From NCBI GenBank assembly GCA_019915135.1, contig JAHLMK010000001.1, positions 5,084,001-5,148,000 of the forward strand: a stretch of DNA of 64,000 nucleotides, read 5' to 3'. The DNA is from Strobilurus pachycystidiatus (taxonomy: Eukaryota; Basidiomycota; Agaricomycetes; Agaricales; Physalacriaceae). The number at the start of each line of letters is the position of its first letter. The stretch's first letter is position 1. Shown piece by piece: positions 34,316 to 45,089 of the stretch. Under the pieces are notes generated by a model. The model saw only the letters and a list, made by a program, of their open reading frames with translations, had not been told where the DNA came from and did not search any database. The translations under genes were made by a program, and so were the position numbers.

Positions 34316-35353
34316 TTATTTACTCAAAGTAGCATTGACAATCTGCGATACCGTGGTCACAGTGTCCATCACAGTAGACTCCTTTGTCCCCGTGGGCTTA
34401 TCCGGAATCGACTTCCCAGAAGCGACCCATCTATCAGGATGAAACGTCCGCTGAATCGTCGTGAGAAGCTTTTTATACTTCTGGCTCTCCATGCTCCTCT
34501 GCGCATAGCTCAGAAACGCCTTGATCGCCTTCGAATCGATGTGCTCCAAGCGCAGGTCTTTGGGTTTCAGTAGAACAGGCCAAGGAATGGTGTGCAGCGT
34601 TAATGGACGGGTCTTGGAGAACTTGAATTCCACTGCGATGAATTCGGCCAGCACGAAGTGGAACCGCTCGAGAGCTCGACAATCTTCCCAAGATCCGACA
34701 AGCCACACCGCATCTCGGGCGCGACAACGCTCTTCCTCGTTCGCAATTGCTTTGTGCCAATCCTGCTCCTCCTTCGTCTTGGGCTGCCCCTCGCCAGCTA
34801 AACGCTTGATGGTTGCCTTCGCCTCCTTCAAGTCCCGCTGACTTTTCGCAAGCTGCGTCCTAAGCTGCTGACGCTCAAGATCGTACTCTTTCCCTCGAGT
34901 TTCCAAAACCTCCCGCAGATCGGCAAGTTGAGTCTTCTCGCGCCCCAGAGCCTTTTGATAGTCTTCGCACTGACGAAGAAGGCTTCTCTTCTCCTCTACC
35001 AGCCTAGTTTGCATCCCCTTCAGCGTGGCGACCTGCGCTTCTAGGACGAAAACTGCCGTTCTCGATTTCTTCAGATCTTCTTCGAGGGTGCCATCGTGCT
35101 CTCGAGCCTTGCGTTTGGCTTGATCGTTCTGCAACCGCCTGTTCCTCCGAGTGAAGACCACCATGGCGGTACAAACGCCCAATAGGAAGAGGATTGATGG
35201 GTTCAAATTGAAAGAACTTTGAATGAGAGTTGAAAAGCTCTTCGGATCTCGGCGTGGAGGTGCGGCTCGTATCCACTCAATCTGGACATCGGATACGCAA
35301 ATCTGGGCCAGTGCGCGCCAGTTCCAAGGTTGCGCGATAGAGCGGTTCGGCAT
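34316..35353 (-). CDS. Membrane-anchored coiled-coil protein with J-like C-terminus, paralogue 2
   Basis: Intronless, 345 residues. A short N-terminal part is followed by a hydrophobic helix (SILFLLGVCTAMVVF, about residues 53-67). A coiled coil rich in Glu, Lys and Arg runs to about 205. The C-terminal domain closely matches paralogue 1 (EDCRALERFHFVLAEFIAVEFKFS; TIQRTFHPDRW; TVTTVSQIVNA). It lacks the acidic tract of paralogue 1. It lies upstream of XRN1 on the same strand, 245 bp before the XRN1 start. Function unknown. Confidence 0.8.
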   Translation of the reverse strand: MPNRSIAQPWNWRALAQICVSDVQIEWIRAAPPRRDPKSFSTLIQSSFNLNPSILFLLGVCTAMVVFTRRNRRLQNDQAKRKAREHDGTLEEDLKKSRTAVFVLEAQVATLKGMQTRLVEEKRSLLRQCEDYQKALGREKTQLADLREVLETRGKEYDLERQQLRTQLAKSQRDLKEAKATIKRLAGEGQPKTKEEQDWHKAIANEEERCRARDAVWLVGSWEDCRALERFHFVLAEFIAVEFKFSKTRPLTLHTIPWPVLLKPKDLRLEHIDSKAIKAFLSYAQRSMESQKYKKLLTTIQRTFHPDRWVASGKSIPDKPTGTKESTVMDTVTTVSQIVNATLSK

Positions 35354-35582
35354 ATCAGGTGCCTAGAAGCAAACGAAGATAGGATAAGGTTGGTCTTTCA
35401 CCGAAGAGAAACAACGATGCAGTGTGATTTGTGACGCGTCGAGATCAGAGTAGTACATGAGGCCGATATCTGCCAGGGCATGAAAGCACGGCCGTAGCGC
35501 CGGTGGTAGCATTTTTGAGCTATGTAATCAAGTACACCTTGAAATTAATGCGTCCATCGCAAGGCGGCAAACTTAATCTCAC

Positions 35583-36387
35583 CTACGAGCTCCTCGTCTT
35601 TCCCCATACCTTCCTCTCTAGCACGCGCTCGGTGATCCTCCACCTGTACACCCCCACCACCCTGTTATTCTTGTCATCTCCCGACCTGAACTGCAGCGCA
35701 TCAAGCGCGTCTCTGACATAGGCCCTAAGCGGATTGCTCTCGGCCTTGACCAGGTTGATCTTCCCATCTCCAAAGGCCACGTCCACAGCGTGCCTGACGA
35801 GGTCGTCCTGCGCGCCTGCTGTGCGAAAGGGCTCGGCGACAAACAAGTGGCTGATGCGCGCCTGATCTCGGTCTGCGGCGGGACTGACCGCGACAACTCC
35901 AACGAAGGTGTTACCGTACTCGAGGATCCACATCCCGCGGAGGAGCTTGGGAGTAGAGGGTGAGGTATAGAAAGAGGGAAAAGAGTCGGGGGCGCGGAGC
36001 GTGTCTTGGGTGTACGACTCGAATGCGGGGCGGTTTATCCAGTCACTGAGCGCCAGCAACGGCACCGCGCACGACATGAACGCCGGGACGGGCATCAAAT
36101 ACGCGTAGTACCACTCCCATGCGCCGAGCTGTTGCGACGGCCACCATTTCATGTACGACGTCAGCAGGAAGGAGAGGCCTGCCCAGACGGCGACAGTCAG
36201 AGGATGTGTGAGTGCTGTGGGGCGTACTATGAGGAAATGGATGAACACAGTAGAGGGGAGACGTACTGCGAACATTGGCACTGGCCAGACCCTCCATGCA
36301 TGATTTGGCTATCATGAACCGTACGAGCTTCGTGTCGTCCTCCGAGTTTGTCACCGGTCGGATTCGCGCTTCCTTGGCTGTGGACAT
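35583..36387 (-). CDS. GNAT-like acetyltransferase with membrane segments
   Basis: Exons 36267-36387 and 35583-36226 join across a 40-bp intron to 254 residues. After the charged start (MSTAKEARIRPVTNSEDD) come two hydrophobic segments (LTVAVWAGLSFLLT; AYLMPVPAFMSCAVPLLAL). The C-terminal part has GNAT-like order: GMWILEYGNTFVGVVAVSP, then ISHLFVAEPFRTAGAQDDLVR and a helix-strand end. The acetyl-CoA loop (usually Q/RxxGxG/A) appears as FRTAGAQ. The substrate is unknown. Membrane-embedded GNAT-like proteins of this shape are common in basidiomycetes. Confidence 0.65.
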
Positions 36388-36898
36388 AGCAGATATTCTG
36401 TAGCGCGGTCGCGGTGATGGTAAGAAAAAGACATCATCTCGAGCAAATCCACCATGATGGCGGCAGAGCGCACGTTCGTCTTGCCCTCGCCGTGGGCAGG
36501 CCTATTCGAAATGCCACGCGACAAGCGTGCCCGATTGGGCAAGGCAAGGCACGCGTGCACGACTCAACGCTTTTCTCTTCGTCAGTTCCAGGACCACGAC
36601 GTCTCGCAGTCGCCATCAGCTAGCCATTCAGCACGCTCTTCCAAATGGAGGCACTCTATTCTCTAGCGGTATAGATTATGGAGCTAAGAAGCGGCGGTCC
36701 TACCCAGGTCCTACCCTGGACGCGGCACTAGTGATATTAGACGACTAGTCTCCTTCTGACTACTACGTAGGTGCATATGGAGGGGAGCCTCCGAGGATTC
36801 AGAGGGACTATCATCCGTGCGAATCATCATCCACAAGAAGATCTATTAACCCACTCTAATTCAGTACGTACAGACAAAGTGTTTTTCTCCGCCGCAAT
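36388..36898. other. Intergenic
   Basis: Upstream DNA of the GNAT-like gene and of the decayed GMC copy. Only short overlapping frames; nothing recognised. Confidence 0.5.
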
Positions 36899-39220
36899 GT
36901 GCTCACCATTCAGAGGATCTTAGAATACCTCGTGCGCTGGGCTGGGGGAAAACGTATTGATAAACCCGCCAAGTCAGAGTACGACATCATCATTATAGGC
37001 GGTCAGAGTACGAACTCTCCCTGGCGTCGCTCTACTAAAAATACGTCGCTTAGGTGGAATAGCGGGGAGTGTATTGGCCAATCGACTTTCCGAGGATCCT
37101 CAAGTATCCGTCCTAGTCATTGAGGCTGGAATCGAGTTCGTTCTTTCGGACTGTGTCCAATGTACAAGATCCTCATGTCTGTGCCACCAGTGATGCGGAC
37201 ATCTTGAATTATAATACCGAAGTCCCTTTCCTTGCCACGGCGCTACCCGGATCAATTGTTGATTGGAATTACACTACCGTGCCCTAATGCAAGCATAATC
37301 TTCTTCATTTGTGAGGACCGTCCTAACTGCTATCCATTAGCTGGACTTTATGGCCGTTCCGTGCCATTGAAGCGTGGCTTTGTACTTGGTGGCAGCAGTA
37401 CCGTCAGTGCGTCCTTGTTCTCAAACCTCGCGTTAGCCGCACCGAGCACGGAATCCAGACTACATGACATGGAATCGCTGCTCCAACGACTTCTGGAACT
37501 CAATGGCGGCTGTAACACAAAACTCGACATGGAGCTGGCCTCAGATCGAGGAATACACATGAAGGTATGTACGTGTCTTTAGACCACCAGGGATGATCAT
37601 GCTCATTCGAAGACCTCATCACTTGTTCCTCCTGCGGACAATCATAACACCACAGGCCAGGTGGACCCGAAGCTTCATGGTCATGGCCCAGTACAAGTCA
37701 GTCTTCCGGGCTTCAAGAGTGAACTCGAGGATCGTGTCGTCCGTTCTGCTAAACTTCTTGGCGGACGCTTTCGATACACTGAGGATCTCAAAGCCGGGAG
37801 TCCTCTTGATATCGGTAAACTTAGTCCGATACATTGAGACTTAGCTCGAGCCACTCATAACATAGCAGTGTACATCCAAAATCCTATAGGAAATGGAACT
37901 CGTAGCTCGGGGGCTACAGCATACCTTCGGCGGCCCGTCTTGGACAGGGAGAATCTTGACTTGATCATTGGGACAAGAGTGACAAGGGTTTGAGGGCGCA
38001 GAAATGCCTTCGAAATTGACTCTGTCGAGATAGCCACAGCAGAAGATGGTAGAGTTGCTTTCTTTGATTTAGGCACACATATGATTGCTTTGCAGGTCCG
38101 CGTACAGTCATTACATCCCGAAAAGAAACTATCCTTTGTGGTGGAGTTGTGGGTATGCATTGCTCTCAACGGCGGTGAGGAGCTTACTGATGATGTCCTG
38201 GAAAGGGACACCCCAAATCTTGTCTCTATCGGGTATTGGTCCGTCCAAAGTACTGCGACACCTTGGTATAGATGCTACTCGGGTATTGTCGACGCGCCTG
38301 CAGTGGGCGCCAGCCTTGTGGATCATCCGCTCGTCGGCAGCTACTTTGTTGTCAACTCAACCAATACCTGGGACATCGTTCTTCGGGATCAAACTGTTTT
38401 CGGGGAACTGCTAAATGAATGGCTTACAGAACGGCAAGGCTTGTTTGTGGACACGCCTGCCAACACCATCGGCTTCTTCAAGCTTCCAGACTTCAAGACA
38501 TTCCATCCATCGACTGGCCCAAAGTCACCGAACACCGAGATTTTCTTCAGCGTATGTGGACATTCATAACAATACTTACCGTTACTTATTCCTTCGTCTC
38601 TAGAACGGCTTCGCACCGTTCGGTACGATACCGGCACCGTCTATCGGCTCATACCTTACAGTAATATCGGCTGTTGTCCCCCCCAACCTCTCGCAAGTAC
38701 AATCACGCCCGGTCGATATATTGACACTTAACCCTACTCTGTACACAGGCGGCAACGTCACTATTTCGTCTGTCAACCCATTCGCCGCGCCGTCGATCGA
38801 TCTAGGACTCTTGAGTACTCAATACGACATCAAAGCGATGATCCAGTCGCTGAAAGACGCCCAGACCATCGTGAACGCGGGACCTTGGATTGGCTACGTC
38901 CTGGGCCTGTTTGGCGATTTGGCCAATGCTACAACGGACGACCTTCTTGCCGACTACGCTAGAAAGAATGCGGTCACCGTGAACCATCCCCTAGACACTG
39001 CAAGGATCGGTGATGTCGTTGACTCTGAGCTGAAAGTGGTCGAAGTCTCTGGCTTGAGGGTTGTCGATGCATCTATCTTAGTACGCTGGGACTGTGCCTT
39101 TCGACGCGTTGCACTCACTGTTGATGATAGCATACCACACCTGAATGCCACCCTCATGGCCTTGTGTATACAATTGCAGAGAGAGCGGCGGAGCTCATTA
39201 GGGATGAACACTTCCGGTAA
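36899..39220 (+). pseudogene. Decayed copy of the GMC oxidoreductase
   Basis: Closely similar to 25391-27770 throughout, including intron positions, but damaged. There is no in-frame ATG or signal peptide before the FAD-binding segment (the frame begins at a GTG). The Gln codon of TTVPQ has become TAA (37287-37289 region). Near 37555 one base is lost before a donor, and an 8-bp insertion sits near 38277-38284 in the segment before DAPAVGA. The 3' half (38721-39220) remains almost identical to the active copy, including the HPHGLVYTIAERAA end and a TAA stop at 39218-39220. The uneven divergence, with a degraded 5' half and a conserved 3' half, suggests gene conversion in the 3' part. Confidence 0.85.
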
Positions 39221-39344
39221 AATATGAATCGTGTCCCAATATGAAGCTACATCGCAATGAAGGAGGCCAGAAAACGGCGCGTTGTTCCTAGGCAGTCCAG
39301 TCTAATTCGGACGTGTCAGTGCAGAGAAGTCGATATTTCAGAAC

Positions 39345-40211
39345 TCAGAATGCCCCAACCATGTACTTCGACAACTCGTGGTCAAGAGACCAGTCTACTT
39401 CATGTTCGCGTCCCAGTATCTCCCACAAGGCCTCATTCCAACCAGATTTCTTGTCAATTCCGGGACTCCATCTGGCCTTCACCAGTTCCCAATACTCTGG
39501 GAGCCACCCGGACTCCTCCCAATCGACAAGAGCCACAACCGTGTCACTGAGCATGACGATATTTCGGGGAGTCAAGTCGCCATGCGTGAATACGATTGGG
39601 TGATCGTCGCGCATTCGAGTGCGAAGGGGTTCGCTGAGTTCACTGTCCATGAACGCGTCGGCAGCTTCGACTAAGCGAACATTGAATTCCCTCTCTGATG
39701 AGTAAGGGCCGAAGTCATAGTACGACGAGATACGACTATCGCGCGCCGCTAGCCCATCGAGAGAGCATACACTGTGGGCTGCCACATGTGGAGGGCGCGG
39801 GAGCCGTCGAAGTTGAGCGACAAAGCCGCGCAACTGGGAGATGACGTGGGCCCGTTGTTGGTCGTCAAGCGTTGGCCATACGCGCTCAAGTGACACTCCT
39901 TGAATCTCCTCCATGAGTGTATAAGCATCCCTCCCATAAGTCGCAGAGGCAATAACGCGAGGGACGGGGATTGAGGTATGCTGACGAATGTATCGCAGGG
40001 TGTCCGCCTCAAGACCAATATCTGAGCGCCCAATTTTCAGGAGCAGACCGAATGGGAACCATTTGACGCGCGTAAAGTAGCCACCGAGGACGACATTCTC
40101 GTAGTAGCTTCGGACCTCAACATAGACATGGAACAGCCAGCCCAGCAGCGTCTGAATGGGAGAATACGCCGCCGTCAACGAGAAGATAATCATACGAGCG
40201 GGACTATGCAC
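39345..40211 (-). CDS. Aminoglycoside-phosphotransferase (APH)-like kinase
   Basis: Intronless, 288 residues. It has a kinase-like N-lobe with LLLKIGRSD and the helix GLEADTLRYIRQH, then PVPRVIASA. The catalytic loop is FTHGDLTPRN (His210, Asp212, Asn217) and the metal-binding segment is VALVDWEESGWLPEYWE (Asp230). This is the arrangement of the APH/choline-kinase-like family, expanded in filamentous fungi, with unknown small-molecule substrates. The N-terminal 30 residues are hydrophobic and may be an extension; an alternative start is Met7. The frame is intact. Confidence 0.85.
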   Translation of the reverse strand: MHSPARMIIFSLTAAYSPIQTLLGWLFHVYVEVRSYYENVVLGGYFTRVKWFPFGLLLKIGRSDIGLEADTLRYIRQHTSIPVPRVIASATYGRDAYTLMEEIQGVSLERVWPTLDDQQRAHVISQLRGFVAQLRRLPRPPHVAAHSVCSLDGLAARDSRISSYYDFGPYSSEREFNVRLVEAADAFMDSELSEPLRTRMRDDHPIVFTHGDLTPRNIVMLSDTVVALVDWEESGWLPEYWELVKARWSPGIDKKSGWNEALWEILGREHEVDWSLDHELSKYMVGAF

Positions 40212-40839
40212 TTGCCTTGGGGTGGTAAGCTAGCAAGCGGATCTCAACCATGTTTTGGTTCAATTCGGTACTTCGCACGCCAGGTAGGTGGAACCACGAG
40301 ACGGAAGACACATGTAGTAGCAATGTTAGCTGGTGGTATGATGTTGAGCTTCCCTTACACAGCCACTGATTCAGATTCAGAGTGAGAGGCCGGACCGCGC
40401 ATCAAATCCAGAGTCTTCCCTTCTTCCCAGGTAATGAATTTTGGTACAGTATAGAATAGGTCTGACTAGGGAGACTAGGACTGCTGTGTCAACGCACCAG
40501 GAAGTTGCCAGAAAGGCAGAAATCCAAACGCCTCGGCCATAAGTAGCTCGGCGATGGCCCTGCCAAATCATTGATGAGATCGCCCAAAAGGGTCGATCAG
40601 TGGATCACATGTTATACACGCCTTGGTTCCACTCGGTGACCATTGTGTTGAACTACTGCCTTTTCGAGCCGGCGCGTCCCATTGTTGCCCAACCTACAAA
40701 AACTGCACAATGGACGACCACGATGCCAGACACAACTCTTCTTGCCCCCACGATGTTTGCCACTCGCAGACTTATCCTGTTTTCCTCGGTAAGCTCGCTC
40801 AATACTGCCCAATCATTCCAATCCAAACGCTTAATAGAT
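40212..40839. other. Intergenic, shared upstream region
   Basis: Divergent promoters of the APH-like and FunK1 genes. The FunK1 frame is open upstream to 40600, but the stretch is not protein-like. No other feature seen. Confidence 0.4.
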
Positions 40840-43072
40840 ATGACAACACCGCACAATGCACGCCCTACCAGCACTCTGGTCAACAAAGTGAAGAAAGAGC
40901 TTCAGGTCGAATTCAAGGTCGCGGGCGCCTTCCTCTCCACGGGCGATTTTGACCTGTGGGCGAGGACTGCCTGGGAAATCACCCCTGCCCAGATGAAGGC
41001 CTTCGACGACGCGGTCGGCGCGAAAACCTGGGTTCTGGACAGCGTCGCCCTCCAGGACTACGCCACCGTGCTCAAATACCCCCCTGCGGCTAACGGCAGG
41101 GAACCCAGACTGTACCCCCCCTTCAAAAAGATCTGCAACACCTTCTTCGAGCTCATGGCTTCCACCTTACCCGACGGCATTGTTATTCCCGAAGGCAATT
41201 TCCTTCGCGTGTGGCATGGCCGGGGCGACAAAATTTTGAAATCCCGAGATGAATATAGCACCAGTCGGAAGCCCGACCTCGTCTTCGTCTCACTCTCGGA
41301 CTATGAGGCTCTTTCTTCCTCCGCCAACCCCCCGACCCCAGCCATCACGCTCGAGTGGGAGCATGTCAGATATCCCGTCGAAGTTCAGCGGAAGAGCACC
41401 TCTCAAGCACTGGACGACGGCGACGACATCTCTCCTGGGTATCATCGCCCCTCCCCTTCTCAAGCTGAACTCCGAGCGGCTACGCAGCCTCACCTATTCG
41501 AACATGTTTCACCCCCGCCCGAGCCCAGACTCTAAAACGCGGGCGCCCAGCTGGCGATGAGGGCCCTCCGCCAAAGCGACTCATGATGTCCAAAGACCTC
41601 ACCATTAAGGACGCACAACTTGCGACTTATGTCATGGAGACGTTCCTCATAAATTATCGCGCCTTCGGAATCGGCATGGCCATATGCAACGGGGACATCA
41701 CTCTGTGGTATTATGACTCCATGGGTGTCTGCCGTCACCAGAGCTTCAACTTTCTGGCCTCTCCCCGACCCCTCATGCTCACTCTCTTTTGCATGAGTGT
41801 TTGCCCCACGAGAGACTTTGGATTCAACAAGTTCCATAAAAGTCTCAATGGCAGCGGATGCGCCACGCACTGGAAGGACTCTTACTTCGAGTTTCCGGCG
41901 TCCACTCGCGCCTCGAACGGCCTCAACGATACATCCGATTCCTCTCATACATCGCCTGCTACCACCAATACCCCTTCACCGCTGCGATATGACATCGACG
42001 GCGAACCGATTTTTGTGGCGCGGCAAATGGTCAATCGTCGTACTTGTGTTCTTCCCGTGGTGAAGCACGGAACACCCGCAGATACGCCGAGCGTTCCACT
42101 TGCCCTCAAGATGACTTATGTGGGTGATGGTCACCGTCGGCCCGAAACTGAGACGCTGAAGAAGATCCTCGCCAACGCTCCGGAGCTGGCCGACAACTTG
42201 CCCACCGTCGAGTGGAGCCAGCTCTATAGCTCCGAGCGAGATCTCGGCCTTCCACGATTCCGGCTGATGGGACTTTACGAAGACAAGTTTGGATACACGG
42301 TACGCAACCTCTTGGTAAGCGTTGCCAGGAGGTATCAACTGTTGTGGGAGGTGAACGATCTGGGCGAATTCAAGAAGGTTTTCATCGAACTGGTGAAATG
42401 TGAGTGCTTCATCCAATTTATTCTGTCGTGAAGCACCGGGACTTATCTTATCCAGGTCACTACGTCGTGTACACCAAAGGGGAAGTCCTCCATCGCGACA
42501 TCAGCGAGGGAAATCTCATGTTCGCAAGGCGCGCGAAGACCGTTAACGGCATCCTCCTCGATCTCGACAACTCGTCGGATGTTGACAAGAACGGCGACGT
42601 CGAGCCTTCCATTGCTCAGCAACGAACTGGAACGGCTCCGTTCATGGCTCTAGAGCTGCTATGCGTCAAACATCCTCCCCATCTCTACCGACACGATCTC
42701 GAGTCCTTCTTCTACGTTCTCGTATGGGCAAGCGTTCATTTCGATCTCACAAAAAAGTGTTGCACCCCCACGCATCCTCTTCTCGAAGGTTGGAATGTCG
42801 ACTCTACGGATGATTTTTCAAGGGCGGCGAAAGACAAGACTACCTTCGTGTGCACGCCAGAGGCCCAGGAGGCTGTTTGGGGCATCTGCCGGCCTGAGTT
42901 TCAACCACTCGCAACGACATGGCTCGAACCCCTGTGCAATATGTTTTATGACGGACATGACGCCAAGGCTCGTGCCAACAGGAGCCCGGCTACAAAGAAG
43001 ATGTTTAACACAAAAACCCAGAATGGGCACGTCACATTTGAAAAGTTTATACAGATTCTAGAATCGAAGTAG
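40840..43072 (+). CDS. FunK1-family fungal protein kinase, possible frameshift
   Basis: The N-terminal part (MTTPHNARPTSTLVNKVKKE...) runs to about 41440 with typical FunK1 N-domain content. The kinase part continues from about 41540 (LKRGRPAGDEGPPPKRL) through DITLWYYDSMGV. An intron at 42400-42455 is followed by the catalytic loop VLHRDISEGNLMF, the metal loop GILLDLDNSS (DLD in place of DFG) and the activation segment RTGTAPFMALELL, then HRHD-like YRHDLESFFYVLVW. The stop is at 43070-43072. Between the two halves the frames do not join. A 49-bp GT-AG intron at about 41439-41487 would join them only if one G of a GGG run were absent, so this may be a one-base frameshift. FunK1 kinases are multicopy in mushrooms; targets unknown. 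Confidence 0.75.
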
Positions 43073-43552
43073 TTTTATTACAGCGTGTATATTCTCTTCG
43101 CGTCTAATACACAGTATGTATCTATGTCAAAAACATTCTTAGACAAGTATCTAGCATGCATGGTCGCGACCCTCCTTCACATATAATCTTTCATCTATTC
43201 AGTCGACGAGTCCTCGCGCCTCCACAAGAATCTCGAGGGATCTTCAAGTTTCTTTCACCGTCGAAAAGGGGTACGGTGTTCCATTGCTTGTTCAATCGAC
43301 GCATACAGAGTCTGCCCATGTGTGGAGAAGGCTGGTAAGCCAGTATCTGAGCCAGTGTGATGCACTTGTCTGATGCCAATGAGGTGTCGTCCCTTACAAA
43401 AACGCGACCGTAACTGTGACGTGAGGTGACGTGCCAGTGTTTCCCAAGACGGTCGTTTCTTCCTCCACTCTTCCTCCTCACTCACACTAAGTTGGGCATT
43501 ATGACTAATGGCAATCACCCACTCTGTATAACCTCACTCCCATCTCTGCAAG
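43073..43552. other. Intergenic, upstream of the VAP gene
   Basis: FunK1 3' end and VAP promoter. No gene recognised. Confidence 0.5.
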
Positions 43553-44636
43553 ATGTCTGTCAGTCTTACGCCAAGTCACACTCTTGGCTTCTCGAGTGCG
43601 TGCTCGTCGTGCACGTCGACATCGACAGCCTGCTGATACCGCGCTTAGGGCCGCTCACCCAGCTTGCCAAACAATCCTTGATTATCTTCAACCACAATGA
43701 GCGCCTGGTCGCATTCAAAGTCAAAACAACGGCGCCAGAGGTAAGCGCCGCGGTATTTGCATCCGCTTGCTGTCGGTAACGACGATGCCAGCTGTACTGC
43801 GTCCGGCCCAATCAGGGCAGGGTGGAGCCAGGTGAGACTGTCGAAGTATCTGGTGCGTAGCCCGACCTTTGCAGCGCAAGTGTGGCCCTCAGGCTCATTC
43901 TCTCTCAGTAATGCTTCATGCGATGAAGAAGGACCCCCCCTTACGGTGTCCAGGAAGGGTCAGGATTAAATTTCGCATACCGTTGTCACACATCCGCATT
44001 TCATGGCCGAGGTCCGGTCTATTACACTAAAAGACTGTCTTATTATACGGTCAAATTTGATTGAGCTCTCATCCCGCAACAACACACACTTTCATGTACC
44101 CTGCTATATACCAGACAATCCTAATATGATTCTAAAGCTTGGTAAATAATTTTGTGAATTTTGGGGCCCGTTGTTGGGCGCAATGCCCAAAATACGTCGT
44201 ATAACGGAGTGATCCGGCAAAAAGTGCCGGCCCGCCCTCTACGGCACCTTCTCTGACAGCGCCCCGCATGGCGGCGGCGACATGTGCAGTGTTCAGAACA
44301 CGTTTTATACATCTATTCTACATTTTGTGTGCCTTCAAGCAGAAGAGACCCGCAACCATGTTCTACAGGTTGTATAACAGACCGATCCCGTATAAGGGGA
44401 TGATCTTTTACTGTATGTCATGCTCTTGACTTTTGTGCCTTATTTGTGCCCATCATCGTCGCTGCCGCCGCCGTTCTTGTCGTCGTTTGCACCGCCGCTG
44501 GTCTCGCTGTGCCCGTCGGTCCCTCATTTGCACTGTGGCGCCTTACTAAAATCACCACGGCAAAGGGCGGTATGCTGGTAGATACGGATTTCCGGAAAAC
44601 TCCGGCCTCTAACTAGGGTTAGGGCTCGAGCCGCTT

Positions 44637-44657
44637 GAATCTCACGAAGTGAGATTC
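44637..44657. repeat. Perfect hairpin GAATCTCAC-GAA-GTGAGATTC
   Basis: A 9-bp perfect stem with a 3-nt loop inside the TIR transposon. Confidence 0.8.
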
Positions 44658-45011
44658 CGTCGGACCGATGCAACGAAAACCTAACCCCACCCTCATGGTC
44701 TCTAACTACCGTTCTCCAGAGCGGCGGGATGGTGTCATCCACCGTACCAAAGAGCGTGATCGACGGCGCTCAATATTATAGTCTTCTCGAAGCACTGTTC
44801 CGAAACGGTGCAGATGTGCCTGATCACCCGCCACGGGCGCTTTCTCGCAACCAAGAACGATAGCGGTCATCATGTCGTGCAAAGGGTTTCCTCTCCTTCA
44901 AGTACCGTCGCGTAGTCAAATAGCATGAATTCAAATACTTAGTGTATTGTTCGGAAACTTCTCTCTCTCTCCCTTGGATTATATGTGCTATATTTTATAA
45001 TGTGAAGACTT

Positions 45012-45089
45012 GTAAGGATGCTACATCCTTACGTGATCGTGCATGATCACCATATATACTGTCCAATGGCTGATAGCGTGAGCTATCAG
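45012..45089. repeat. Three consecutive perfect hairpins
   Basis: 45012-45032 has a 9-bp stem (GTAAGGATG / CATCCTTAC). 45033-45050 has a 6-bp stem (GTGATC / GATCAC) starting at the very next base. 45070-45089 has an 8-bp stem (CTGATAGC / GCTATCAG). All lie inside the TIR transposon and have different arm sequences. Confidence 0.85.
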
